22,876 nucleotides of DNA from Scatomorpha merdigallinarum (GCA_018710885.1 DVJA01000042.1:1-22876); one strand, 5' to 3'; counted from the stretch's first letter, positions 13,285 to 20,862 are shown. Numbers and translations are program-made. The notes: generated by a model from the sequence alone, not told the origin.

Positions 13285-13551
13285 TCACTCGAGCCCGGCG
13301 CCGCAGTTCGGGCACTTGTCCACCTTCACGGCGTCGAACATTGGCAGCCGCTGACCGCATTCAGGACAGCGCCAATATTTCATGTGTATAGCCACGCCAA
13401 GCGCCAGCGCCAGCCCGGACACGCAAAAGAGCGCCCACCAGCCCATCCACGCGGTCAGCGCGCAGCCGGCAAACGAGAAAAATTGCAGGCCGTCTCCGTA
13501 TTTCTTGGCAGTGAGCGGCGAGACGCTCAGCCTATGTAAAAGTTCTTTCAT
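13285..13551 (-). CDS. Two-helix membrane protein with C-terminal zinc ribbon (array copy 2)
   Basis: The 88-aa product is chosen from ATG 13551 (MKELLHRLSV), with GGAAGGAA four to six bases upstream; an upstream in-frame start at 13590 would overlap the previous gene. Two membrane spans (about 31-48 and 49-63) lead into WRCPECGQRLPMFDAVKVDK then CPNCGAGLE, again CPxC-x14-CPxC with LP after the first pair. The N-terminus RLSVSPLTAKKYGDGLQFFS is soluble and amphipathic. It is one of four paralogues in tandem. Function unknown. Confidence 0.83.
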   Translation of the reverse strand: MKELLHRLSVSPLTAKKYGDGLQFFSFAGCALTAWMGWWALFCVSGLALALGVAIHMKYWRCPECGQRLPMFDAVKVDKCPNCGAGLE

Positions 13552-13582
13552 TACTGTTCCTTCCAGTCGGTTTTTGCTCCGT

Positions 13583-13858
13583 TCAGTCAAGTCTCTCCCC
13601 GCAGTGCGGGCAGTACTCGATGAACACGTCGCGCCAGGGCAGTGAGCTCCCGCATCTCGGGCAGCGCCAGAGGGCCAGCGTCAGGGCTGTATAAATAACA
13701 AGCCCCGCAATCATGGCGATAAAGCCGGGCAGCTCTGCGTCCAGAACTACCATGCACACGCCGGCTATCTCGAGGGCGATAAAGATTAGGAGCCTCCACT
13801 TGTTGGCCTGCTTCGGGTGCCGGCGTAGGTACGATATGTAGTCAGCGATACGTTTCAC
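13583..13858 (-). CDS. Two-helix membrane protein with C-terminal zinc ribbon (array copy 3)
   Basis: The 91-aa product starts at GTG 13858, with GGGGGG eight bases before. A basic N-terminus MKRIADYISYLRRHPKQANK precedes two spans (WRLLIFIALEIAGVCMVVLD and GFIAMIAGLVIYTALTLALW). The tail WRCPRCGSSLPWRDVFIEY then CPHCGERLD gives CPxC-x13-CPxC. The layout is the same as its neighbours. The gap to copy 2 is 31 bases. Function unknown. Confidence 0.84.
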   Translation of the reverse strand: MKRIADYISYLRRHPKQANKWRLLIFIALEIAGVCMVVLDAELPGFIAMIAGLVIYTALTLALWRCPRCGSSLPWRDVFIEYCPHCGERLD

Positions 13859-13894
13859 CGGTGTGTCCCCCCTAAATTCAATGCGCGAAAGTCT

Positions 13895-14149
13895 TCAGTC
13901 TATCTTTTCCCCGCAGTACGGGCACTTGCGGGTTTTCATTGCGCCCAGCGGAAGCGTCTCGTCGCACTTCGGGCAGCGCCAGAATACGGTCAGCATGACA
14001 ATGATGGCGAAGATGCCGCAGGATATGAGCACAATGCCCATGACCATAGAGCCAAGCTTCAGCACTACAATGCCGGCGATAAACAGAACGGCAAAGGCGA
14101 CAAGTGTGAGCTTCAGAAGTTTAAAGGGGTAGTTCGTCAAGTCCTTCAT
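13895..14149 (-). CDS. Two-helix membrane protein with C-terminal zinc ribbon (array copy 4)
   Basis: The 84-aa product starts at ATG 14149, inside the stop of the LysE-type gene (ATGA overlap), so it is translationally coupled to it. It has a short basic N-terminus (MKDLTNYPFKLLKLT), two spans, then WRCPKCDETLPLGAMKTRK and CPYCGEKID. The first knuckle is CPKCD rather than CPxCG, but all four cysteines are kept. It is the first of the four-gene array in transcription order. Function unknown. Confidence 0.85.
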   Translation of the reverse strand: MKDLTNYPFKLLKLTLVAFAVLFIAGIVVLKLGSMVMGIVLISCGIFAIIVMLTVFWRCPKCDETLPLGAMKTRKCPYCGEKID

Positions 14150-14748
14150 TGAATCAGGCCTCCAATCAGGTCAATAATAAGGTCCGCTGCGCACCAGACG
14201 AGGGCAAGCGCCATGACGCCGTTGACAATCTTGGTGTGCTTGCGGTACGCGCCCACAAGCACAGAGCCGAAGAGCGCCCATATGCAGCAGCACACAAAGC
14301 AGCTCGCCGCCATGACTGCCGAACACAGCGCCAGATGCGGCAGGTCGCGGTAGTGCGGCAGCACGTAAGAGGCCATACCCGTCACAGCGAAGAGTATGCC
14401 CTTGACGTTAACGGCCTGCATTAATATGCCGGTGAGCACGCCGCGGGACTTGCCCGCCTCACCGGACTCTCCCGGCTTCGAGCGCCAGACCTGCCAGGCC
14501 AGGTAGAGTATGTACGCCGAACCCAGTGCGAGCAGCCAGGGCTCTATGGCCGGCAGCACGTCGTAGAGCATGGCGGTAAAGCCCCCGGCCAGCAAGCCCA
14601 GGGCGAAAAAGCCTATGAACACGCCAGTGGTGTATCTGAGGCTGTAAGCAAAGCCGTTCTGCGCCGCGCCGGACATGCTGACCATGTTGTTCGGCCCGGG
14701 CGTCACGGTGCTCACAAACACATACGACAGGAACGCGGCAACATCCAT
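14146..14748 (-). CDS. LysE/RhtB-family amino-acid exporter
   Basis: The 200-aa integral membrane protein has about six hydrophobic segments. It carries the family's signature near the N-terminus: VSTVTPGPNNMVSMSGAAQN (residues 12-31) followed by GFAYSLRYTTGVFIGFFAL. A central loop WRSKPGESGEAGKSRGVLTG precedes ILMQAVNVKGILFAVTGMAS, matching the 'NPK' region of the family, here NVK. It should export amino acids or derivatives. The ATG lies four bases after the stop of the glyoxalase-like gene and has AAGGGGTGA upstream. Its stop overlaps the first zinc-ribbon gene. Substrate unknown. Confidence 0.9.
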   Translation of the reverse strand: MDVAAFLSYVFVSTVTPGPNNMVSMSGAAQNGFAYSLRYTTGVFIGFFALGLLAGGFTAMLYDVLPAIEPWLLALGSAYILYLAWQVWRSKPGESGEAGKSRGVLTGILMQAVNVKGILFAVTGMASYVLPHYRDLPHLALCSAVMAASCFVCCCIWALFGSVLVGAYRKHTKIVNGVMALALVWCAADLIIDLIGGLIQ

Positions 14749-14752
14749 CGCT

Positions 14753-15127
14753 TCACCCCTTTTCGGGTACTATTTCTATCCAGTAGCCGTCCGGATCCTC
14801 GATGAAATAGACGCCCATCGACGGGTTCTCAAAGCAGACGCAGCCCATCGCGTCGTGCTTTGCCTTCGCGGCGGCAAAGTCGTCTGTGCGGAAGGCCAGG
14901 TGGCTCTCGTTCTCACCCAGGTCGTAGTTGCGCTCCGCGTGGTCGCGCAGCCAGGTGAGTTCAATCTGGAACGTGGCGGCCTCATTGGCCAGGAAAACAA
15001 GCTTGAACGAGCCGTCTTCGGCCTCTTTCTCGCGCACAGGGCGCATATCCAGCGCCTCGGCATAGAACTTCACGCTGCGCTCCAGGTCCCTGACGTTGAT
15101 ATTGCAGTGGTAGAATCTGAATGTCAT
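14753..15127 (-). CDS. Glyoxalase I-like VOC-family protein
   Basis: The 124-aa protein is a vicinal-oxygen-chelate family member close to lactoylglutathione lyase. The four metal ligands expected for glyoxalase I are visible: H7 (FYHCNINV), E56 (FQIELTWLRD), H76 (GENESHLAF) and E118 (YWIEIVP). The end FIEDPDGYWIEIVPEKG is typical. It may detoxify methylglyoxal-type thiohemiacetals, although a Clostridium may not make glutathione, so the thiol cofactor is uncertain. GGAGG precedes ATG 15127. It heads the unit glyoxalase - LysE - four zinc-ribbon genes. Confidence 0.88.
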   Translation of the reverse strand: MTFRFYHCNINVRDLERSVKFYAEALDMRPVREKEAEDGSFKLVFLANEAATFQIELTWLRDHAERNYDLGENESHLAFRTDDFAAAKAKHDAMGCVCFENPSMGVYFIEDPDGYWIEIVPEKG

Positions 15128-15160
15128 TATGTACGCCTCCCGAGCGGTGCCGTTTTTAAC

Positions 15161-15189
15161 AGCATACCCCAGGAGGCGGCGTTTTGCAA
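15161..15189 (-). promoter_or_regulatory. Likely promoter of the glyoxalase-LysE-zinc-ribbon unit
   Basis: The minus strand reads TTGCAA (15189-15184), 17 bases, then TATGCT (15166-15161), about 34 bases upstream of the glyoxalase-like start. The match is moderate but the spacing is ideal. Confidence 0.5.
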
Positions 15190-15209
15190 GGCTTTTGTGG
15201 CCACGCGCC

Positions 15210-15458
15210 TTAGCAGTTGGGCTTGAACTTCTGGCGAATCTTCTCAGTGCGCTGAGGCGCGGCCTGCTCGGCGGCGTACCAGCCCTTTTGCTGCATCTCA
15301 CTGTACAGCTCGTCCTGCATGCCGAGCTCGAAGTTGAGCGCGGTAGTGAAGGCCTGGCGCACGTTGGGCGTACACGACTCAATGGCGCCGTGCATATAGA
15401 GGTCACAGACACCCTTCGTAGTGTTGAGCAGGTTTTCCATTATCATTTTGTCGTCCAT
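15210..15458 (-). CDS. CotF-like spore coat protein
   Basis: The 82-aa protein resembles the ferritin-like CotF spore-coat family: DDKMIMENLLNTTKGVCDLY then MHGAIESCTPNVRQAFTTAL and NFELGMQDELYSEMQQKGWY, ending in Gln/Ala/Lys with a final Cys. It should coat the endospore and is expressed in the mother cell. GGAGG precedes ATG 15458. It follows a 57-aa partner gene after 12 bases. Such small pairs are common in Clostridia and support a spore-forming host. Confidence 0.85.
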   Translation of the reverse strand: MDDKMIMENLLNTTKGVCDLYMHGAIESCTPNVRQAFTTALNFELGMQDELYSEMQQKGWYAAEQAAPQRTEKIRQKFKPNC

Positions 15459-15470
15459 ACCCGTTCCTCC

Positions 15471-15644
15471 TTACACCAAGTCGTAAAAGCGGCTGTACAT
15501 CTGGCAGTGCTGGTCGGCCATCTGCTGCGCCTTCTGCTTGAGCGCGGCATCCTGAAGCATGTTGGCGGCCTCGCGGCACTGCTGCGTGAGAAACTGCGCG
15601 TGACCGAGCGCGTCGTCGAGATAAAGGCTCTCTTTCGTGGTCAT
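15471..15644 (-). CDS. Small CotF-associated spore coat-type protein
   Basis: The 57-aa product is chosen from ATG 15644 (MTTKESLYLDDALGHAQFLT), set by GAGGTGA five bases upstream; a GTG three codons earlier lies inside that site. It is a helical protein rich in Gln, Ala and Leu, with CREAANMLQDAALKQKAQQM and ADQHCQMYSRFYDL. This matches the short partner that usually precedes CotF-like genes. The minus strand at 15712-15705 reads CATAAAAT, a possible mother-cell sigma (SigE/SigK-like) -10 element about 60 bases upstream, but I see no confident -35. Confidence 0.75.
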   Translation of the reverse strand: MTTKESLYLDDALGHAQFLTQQCREAANMLQDAALKQKAQQMADQHCQMYSRFYDLV

Positions 15645-15756
15645 ATAAATCACCTCGGCGCTATTATTTGCTCGCGTCGGGTCATTATGCGTAATTTGAA
15701 CGGAATTTTATGACTAATTGTGCAAATTGACATGGAATGGCGCGGGTTTTGGCCGG

Positions 15757-15776
15757 TATTTGTGGGCGCACAAATA
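15757..15776. promoter_or_regulatory. Perfect 20-bp palindrome upstream of the DUF4914 promoter
   Basis: TATTTGTG-GGCG-CACAAATA is an 8-bp perfect dyad around a 4-base spacer. It ends 11 bases before the -35 hexamer of the DUF4914 promoter, the usual place for an activator or repressor dimer. I cannot name the regulator. Confidence 0.55.
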
Positions 15777-15787
15777 TTGTTTTGATA

Positions 15788-15815
15788 TTGACAAAGCTTA
15801 GGAATACTTTAAAAT
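15788..15815 (+). promoter_or_regulatory. Likely promoter of the DUF4914 gene
   Basis: TTGACA (15788-15793) is followed after 16 bases by TAAAAT (15810-15815), a good sigma-A type match. The start codon lies about 40 bases downstream. A small GTACG/CGTAC hairpin (about 15822-15835) is in the leader. Confidence 0.7.
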
Positions 15816-15854
15816 ATAAGGGTACGGTTTCGTACAGAAAGCGAGGTAGTTCCA

Positions 15855-17738
15855 GTGAACATACTGTTTGAACGCTTTACTCTGCCTGATGAACTCCGCA
15901 AGATCATCTACAACAGCCCGAGTGTAATAATCCCGACGAGCAAAGACCAGCTCTTTGAGCTCATCTTCGGCAACGAGTATACGGATAAAATAGAGGTCCT
16001 CTACGACGTCAACGGCAAAAGCGTCAAGGAGGCAGAAGTCGTCCGCTGCCGCAACGGCGCCGCCGTCAATTACCCCGAGGACTACATGCGCCGCCGCGAC
16101 CCCGACTGCATGCGTATCGGCGACGACTTGCCCACAGACAAGCCGCGTTTCAAGGACGTGTACGGCTATGACTTCTCAGAGCTGCGCACGGAGACTTTCC
16201 GCTGGCTGACACGCCAGGAGCTGATACTGGTGCCCTTCAAGTCCGGCGGCTACGATTACGGTTATGACAGCCTGCTCGTCTGCCCGCGCAACGCGGCCTT
16301 CTTCGGCTTCGCAATGGCGCAGCTTCAGGCCTTCGTAGACCTGCGCACGGTTGAGAATTTCAAGCCCCGCGCCGTTGTCTATGCCGCGCCCCCGTTCCGT
16401 CACACCCACTTTGGCGGCAAACAGGTTGTGGTACATTGCCGCTACCCCGAGCTGCAGCTCCATGAGGTCTTCTCTTACAACCTCTATCCCGGCCCGAGCG
16501 CCAAGAAGGGCATCTACTCCGTGCTCATAGACATCGGCGAGCAGGAGGGCTGGGTCACGGCCCACGCCTCCAGCGCGCGTATCATCACCCCCTACGAAAA
16601 CGAGATGGTCATGATGCACGAGGGCGCCTCCGGCGGCGGCAAGAGCGAGCTGCTGCAGGACGTCATGCGTTCTGCCGACGGCCGCGTGCTGCTGGGCGTG
16701 AACCTGGTGAGCGGTGAAGAGAGCTATATATCCATGAGCGACACCTGTACGATAGCTCCCGTCACGGACGACATGGCCATGTGCCCGCCCAGCATACAGG
16801 ACAACTCCGGCAAGCTCTGCCTCACCGACGGCGAGGACGGCTGGTTTGTCCGCGTGGACGGCATCACCGAGTACGGCTGCGAACCGCAGTACGAGAAGAT
16901 TGCCATCCACTCCAAAGAGCCGCTGATGTTCCTCAACCTGCAGGCTGTGCCGCGCGCCACCTGCCTGCCCTGGGAGCACGTGCTCGACTCCACCGGCAAA
17001 CCCTGCCCCAACCCGCGCGTCATAGTGCCGCGCCGCCTCATCTCCAACGTGGTCAACAGCCCCGTCGAGGTTGACGTGCGCTCCTTCGGCGTGCGCATGC
17101 CGCCCGCCACGGCCAAGGAGCCCACTTACGGCATCATGGGCCTCATGCACATCATCCCGCCCGCTCTGGCCTGGCTCTGGCGCCTTGTGGCCCCGCGCGG
17201 CTTCAAGAACCCCTCCGTCAGCGGCGAGACCCCGCTGGGCAGCGAGGGCGTCGGCTCCTACTGGCCCTTCGCCACCGGCAAGCGCGTAACCCAGGCCAAC
17301 CTGCTCCTCGAGCAGATCATCGCCTGCCCGAACACCCGCTACGTGCTGATACCCAACCAGCACATCGGTTCCTACCGCGTCGGCTTCGCCGCCGAGTGGA
17401 TAGCGCGCGAATATCTGGCCCGCCGCGGCGGCGTCAACATGAAGATGGACCGCCTGAGCCCGGCCCGCTGCGCCCTCATGGGCTATGCCCTCAACGAGAT
17501 GAAAGTTGACGGCCAGCGTATCTCCAGCCGTTTCCTGCGCCCCGAGCGCCAGGAATACCTCGGCGAAGACGGTTACGACAAGGGCGCGGAAATTCTCTAC
17601 GACTTCTTTGCCAAAGTGCTCTCCGAGTACAACCGCGACGAGCTCGACCCCATAGGCCGCGAAATCCTCGAGTGCTTCGACAATCACGGCAGCGTCGAGG
17701 ACTACTGCTCCATAATCCCCCTCGGCCTGCGGCCGTAA
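15855..17738 (+). CDS. DUF4914 family protein with PEPCK-like nucleotide-binding motifs
   Basis: The 627-aa cytosolic protein starts at GTG 15855, with GAGGTAG eight bases before. I recognise it as DUF4914, a family of unknown function at its normal length. It has a P-loop-type motif in HEGASGGGKSELLQDVMRS (residues 255-273, lysine K263). About 60 residues later comes CLTDGEDGWFVRVDGITEYG (322-341). The pair resembles the kinase-1a loop (GLSGTGKT) and the kinase-2 region (DDEHGW...FNFEGG) of ATP-type phosphoenolpyruvate carboxykinase, suggesting a nucleotide-binding or kinase-type fold. Other parts (the C-terminal SGETPLGSEGVGSYWPFATG and NQHIGSYRVGFAAEW) are unlike PEPCK, so the reaction is open. 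A promoter, an upstream 20-bp palindrome and a terminator make it a single-gene unit. Confidence 0.88.
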   Translation: MNILFERFTLPDELRKIIYNSPSVIIPTSKDQLFELIFGNEYTDKIEVLYDVNGKSVKEAEVVRCRNGAAVNYPEDYMRRRDPDCMRIGDDLPTDKPRFKDVYGYDFSELRTETFRWLTRQELILVPFKSGGYDYGYDSLLVCPRNAAFFGFAMAQLQAFVDLRTVENFKPRAVVYAAPPFRHTHFGGKQVVVHCRYPELQLHEVFSYNLYPGPSAKKGIYSVLIDIGEQEGWVTAHASSARIITPYENEMVMMHEGASGGGKSELLQDVMRSADGRVLLGVNLVSGEESYISMSDTCTIAPVTDDMAMCPPSIQDNSGKLCLTDGEDGWFVRVDGITEYGCEPQYEKIAIHSKEPLMFLNLQAVPRATCLPWEHVLDSTGKPCPNPRVIVPRRLISNVVNSPVEVDVRSFGVRMPPATAKEPTYGIMGLMHIIPPALAWLWRLVAPRGFKNPSVSGETPLGSEGVGSYWPFATGKRVTQANLLLEQIIACPNTRYVLIPNQHIGSYRVGFAAEWIAREYLARRGGVNMKMDRLSPARCALMGYALNEMKVDGQRISSRFLRPERQEYLGEDGYDKGAEILYDFFAKVLSEYNRDELDPIGREILECFDNHGSVEDYCSIIPLGLRP

Positions 17739-17749
17739 ATTTACAATAT

Positions 17750-17785
17750 AAAAAGGACAGGCAAAAAGCCTGTCCTTTTTATTTC
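17750..17785 (+). terminator. Intrinsic terminator after the DUF4914 gene
   Basis: AAAAAGGACAGGC (17750-17762) and GCCTGTCCTTTTT (17768-17780) form a perfect 13-bp stem with loop AAAAA, followed by ATTTCT. It starts 12 bases past the stop. Confidence 0.92.
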
Positions 17786-17856
17786 TCACGCAACGCGGGC
17801 GGGCGCGGAAAGCGCCCGGAGTACCCGCGGCTTCTTAGGTCTGATTCCCCGCAAAC

Positions 17857-17885
17857 TTGACACACAGCGCTTACAGAGCTATAAT
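17857..17885 (+). promoter_or_regulatory. Consensus sigma-A promoter of the C39-like peptidase gene
   Basis: TTGACA (17857-17862), 17 bases, then TATAAT (17880-17885) is a perfect consensus promoter. The start codon is about 40 bases downstream. Confidence 0.9.
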
Positions 17886-17926
17886 CTGTATTAAGCTAAT
17901 TAGTACAGTTCCCGGAGGATATAAAT

Positions 17927-19111
17927 TTGCCATACTACGACGACTACTATGACGACGAATACTATGCCCCGCCGCCGCGGTACAGGCGGCGCAGGAGGCG
18001 GCACGGCGGGCGCGTGGCGCTTATCATAATTGCGCTCATACTGCTGCTGGCGCTCTTCTTTGTCTGGCGCTTCACCGACGGGCTGACCACCTTTGCCGGG
18101 CCGAGCCTGGACAATGTGCAGAACGAGCTTACATATTCCCTTGCGACCCTGGAGGGGGAAATCCGGCCCGAGATGGCCGTAAACGAGTGCGGCGAGGACT
18201 ACGCCGCACAGTTGCGCGAACTCGCGGCGAAGGAAGAAGATCTCGCCGAACGGCTGAATTTCATCGCCGACCACATTGAAATATACAGCGAGGCCGCGGT
18301 AAAGACTGCCTTGCAGGGCGAGGAAAAGCTGGACTTTGCTCTGCTCACGCCGTTCCGCGGCGAAGACGAGAGCGGGCTTAACGCGTTAATAACCGTCAAA
18401 GAGGGCGAAATACCGTACCTCATCCAGTACGACACGCGCTGGGCCTATCACGGCTATGGCAGCTCGGTCATGGGCATCACCGGCTGCGGTCCGACCTGCC
18501 TGTCGATGGTAGCGATAGCGCTCACAGGCGACGCCACGGCGACCCCGGCGCGGATAGCCGACTACGCCGAGAGCGCGGGGCATTACGTAGACGGCGCCGG
18601 AACGGCCTGGACGCTCTTCACTCAGGGCGCCTCGGCCTTCGGGCTGACAGGCGAGGCGATTTCGCTGGACGAGGCCACCATGCGCGAGCGGCTGGACGCG
18701 GGAGAAATCATCATTGCGAGTATGCTCCCGGGCGATTTCACCACCAGCGGGCACTTCATTGTCATATACGACTACGGCCTCTTCGGCTTTAACGTCTGCG
18801 ACCCTAACAGCATCGAACTCAGCCGCCGCACCTGGTCGTTCAGCAAGCTGGAGGGGCAGACGGCCCAGCTCTGGAGTTTCAAGAAAGGCACGACGGGGAC
18901 GAGTTCTCTCGCCGGCAGTCTCTGGTACGCCGACTGCGAAGAGTTCATCACCCTACGCGCAGAGCCGAACACCTCGGCTGCGGCCATAACGACCATACCC
19001 AAAGACGGGCAGATGACCTATGTAAGCGCCGCCGGAGACTTTACCTGTGTGGAGTACCAGGGGCAGCGGGGGTATGTGTTGAGCAGTTATATTAAACCGG
19101 TGAGCGGGTGA
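17927..19111 (+). CDS. Membrane-anchored C39-like cysteine peptidase with SH3b-like tail
   Basis: The 394-aa protein starts at TTG 17927, with GGAGG eight bases upstream. The N-terminus is Tyr/Asp-rich (MPYYDDYYDDEYYAPPP), then an arginine run at residues 18-25, then one transmembrane helix (about 30-47). The rest should face outside. Residues 55-160 form a helical linker with no known domain. The C39-type (Peptidase_C39_2) domain follows: Q168 (LIQYDTRWAYHGYG), catalytic C187 in GITGCGPTCLSMV, H276 in TSGHFIVIYDY and D292 in NVCDPNS. The end (about 325-394: ITLRAEPNTSAAAITTIP, GQRGYVLSSYIKPV) looks like a bacterial SH3 domain that binds cell wall. The role is probably cell-wall or secreted-protein processing. 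A consensus promoter and a shared terminator bracket it. Confidence 0.85.
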   Translation: MPYYDDYYDDEYYAPPPRYRRRRRRHGGRVALIIIALILLLALFFVWRFTDGLTTFAGPSLDNVQNELTYSLATLEGEIRPEMAVNECGEDYAAQLRELAAKEEDLAERLNFIADHIEIYSEAAVKTALQGEEKLDFALLTPFRGEDESGLNALITVKEGEIPYLIQYDTRWAYHGYGSSVMGITGCGPTCLSMVAIALTGDATATPARIADYAESAGHYVDGAGTAWTLFTQGASAFGLTGEAISLDEATMRERLDAGEIIIASMLPGDFTTSGHFIVIYDYGLFGFNVCDPNSIELSRRTWSFSKLEGQTAQLWSFKKGTTGTSSLAGSLWYADCEEFITLRAEPNTSAAAITTIPKDGQMTYVSAAGDFTCVEYQGQRGYVLSSYIKPVSG

Positions 19112-19168
19112 TATCTTTTTGGAGTGCTTTACTACCACGTCGCTAAGCGCTCAGGGGGCAAAAACGTT

Positions 19169-19200
19169 TAAAGCCGGACGGCAGATGCCGTCCGGCTTTA
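19169..19200. terminator. Bidirectional terminator between the C39-like and phoR genes
   Basis: TAAAGCCGGACGGC (19169-19182) and GCCGTCCGGCTTTA (19187-19200) form a perfect 14-bp stem with loop AGAT. The plus strand continues CTTTATTC and the minus strand continues AACGTTTTTGCC. It therefore serves the converging genes, with the minus side having the better T-tract for phoR. Confidence 0.9.
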
Positions 19201-19209
19201 CTTTATTCT

Positions 19210-20862
19210 TCAAAACGTCACGCTTATCTTTGTACCTTTACCGGGTTCGCTGTCCATAGCTATGTCCGCGTTGTGGTACTGGGCGGCATGCTTCACTATG
19301 GAGAGGCCGAGGCCGGTGCCGCCGGTTTCACGGCTGTGGCTCTTGTCCACACGGTAGAAGCGTTCAAAGACGCGCTCTTGCTGGTCTTTTGGTATGCCGA
19401 CGCCGTTGTCGCTGACCGTGACGCGCACGCGGCCGTTTTCGAGCTTATGCACGTCTATGTTGGCCGTGCCTCCCTCGGGTTTAGAGTACTTAACTGCGTT
19501 TTCCGCAAGATTCCAGACTATCTCCCAGAGCAGGCGGCGCACGCCGTACACTGTGGCGCTCTCGCCCGTGACGGAGAGTTTTACGCCCCGGCGTTCGGCC
19601 TCATCGGCGACATTGGCGCTCACTTCCCTTGCAAGCGCATACATGTCTGTGTCCTCGCGCGGGAGCTCTTCGCCCTCGTCGAGACGGGAGAGGTTGATGA
19701 CGTCCTGCACCAGCTCCACTAGCCGCGCGGCCTCGCTGCGTATACGGGACAGGAAGCGCTCCTGATCCTCCGGCTTTACAAGCCCGCTTTGCAGCAGCTC
19801 TGCGGCGCCCATGATGGAGTGCAGCGGGGTTTTGAGCTCGTGCGAGACGTTGGCGGTGAATTCGCGCCTGAGGCGTTCGGCGCGGAGCTTTTCCGTCACG
19901 TCAACGGCCAGGAGCACCGTGCCGCGCTTGCCGCCTTCCGTGATAACGGGGCTCGCGGTGAGCATATACTCGCGTTCTCCACGGTTTATATATACTTCGC
20001 CCCTCTCGCCGGAGGCGCTCTTTTCAAGCAGGGCGCGCAATTCGGGAGAGCGGTCTATGGTGAGCACATCACGGCCCTCGCTGGACCTGTCCACGCCGAA
20101 GATCTCACGCGCGCTGGGATTGACGCTCATAACGAGGCCGGTGCTGTCAATCACAATAAGGCCCTCGCTCATGGAGTCGGTTATGGCTTCAAACTCCTCC
20201 CGGCGGCGCGTGAGCTCCTCAAGCTGGTCGCTTATCTGCCGCTGCTGGTGTTCGACGCGGGTCAGCAGCGGGCTCAGCTCGTCGTAGACGTCATTTTCCA
20301 GGGGCTTGTCGAGGTCAATGGCGTTGAGCGGGCCGACTATACGCTTGGAGAGGCGGCTGGCCAGCCAGCCCGATAGCACCAGGGCCAGAACGAGTATCAG
20401 CACAAGCGGCTGGATAATACCCATCAACAGCGTGGGGACCGTGTAGTGCGACTCGCTTGTGCGCAGCACTGTGCCGTCACTGAGCCGGATTGCGTAATAT
20501 ACGGTCTTCTCCGAGAGGGTGGAGCTGGTGCGCTCTCCCTCGCCGTAGCCGTACTCGAGCGCCTCGCGGAACTCCTCGCGCTCGGTGTGGCTCTCCATGT
20601 CGTCCGCGTCGGCGTCGGTGTCGTAGATGACCGTGCCGTCGGAGTCTATCCACGTGAGGCGCACCGCGCTCTCGTCAAGGCCGTCGAAGTAGTCAAGGCC
20701 GTTCTTCTCCACGCCGTGCGCGGCCAATCTGGCCTCCACCCGCAGCTGCTGGGCCTGGTGTTCCGTGAAGTAGTTGTACAGCGCGCCTACGACAAGGGCG
20801 AGTCCGGCCAGGAACACCACCAGACTCGCCAGAAATACGCTGCGGAAAATGCGCTTTGTCAC
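19210..20862 (-). CDS. phoR: PhoR-like sensor histidine kinase
   Basis: The 550-aa kinase has two membrane spans (about residues 8-30 and 143-168) enclosing an acidic extracytoplasmic sensor of about 110 residues (TVIYDTDADADDMESHTERE, then a TVYYAIRLSDGTVLRTS strand). A short linker resembling HAMP precedes a PAS domain (about 226-325, ITDSMSEGLIVIDSTGLVMS). The H-box is FTANVSHELKTPLHSIMGA with H341. The ATPase boxes follow: IVWNLAENAVKYS (N), VSDNGVGIPKDQ (G1), VFERFYRVD (F) and GGTGLGLSIVKH (G2). It should autophosphorylate and pass phosphate to the PhoB-like regulator encoded just upstream, whose stop overlaps its start by 4 bases. Position after phoU and pstB supports phosphate sensing. 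Confidence 0.93.
   Translation of the reverse strand: MTKRIFRSVFLASLVVFLAGLALVVGALYNYFTEHQAQQLRVEARLAAHGVEKNGLDYFDGLDESAVRLTWIDSDGTVIYDTDADADDMESHTEREEFREALEYGYGEGERTSSTLSEKTVYYAIRLSDGTVLRTSESHYTVPTLLMGIIQPLVLILVLALVLSGWLASRLSKRIVGPLNAIDLDKPLENDVYDELSPLLTRVEHQQRQISDQLEELTRRREEFEAITDSMSEGLIVIDSTGLVMSVNPSAREIFGVDRSSEGRDVLTIDRSPELRALLEKSASGERGEVYINRGEREYMLTASPVITEGGKRGTVLLAVDVTEKLRAERLRREFTANVSHELKTPLHSIMGAAELLQSGLVKPEDQERFLSRIRSEAARLVELVQDVINLSRLDEGEELPREDTDMYALAREVSANVADEAERRGVKLSVTGESATVYGVRRLLWEIVWNLAENAVKYSKPEGGTANIDVHKLENGRVRVTVSDNGVGIPKDQQERVFERFYRVDKSHSRETGGTGLGLSIVKHAAQYHNADIAMDSEPGKGTKISVTF

Noticed and set aside
15700..15720. Sporulation sigma promoter for the coat pair
   Set aside because: CATAAAAT is present on the minus strand, but no convincing -35 was found; mentioned only within the gene entry.
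16176..17789. 537-codon minus-strand frame over DUF4914
   Set aside because: Antisense shadow; it crosses the terminator of the real gene and shows no domain.
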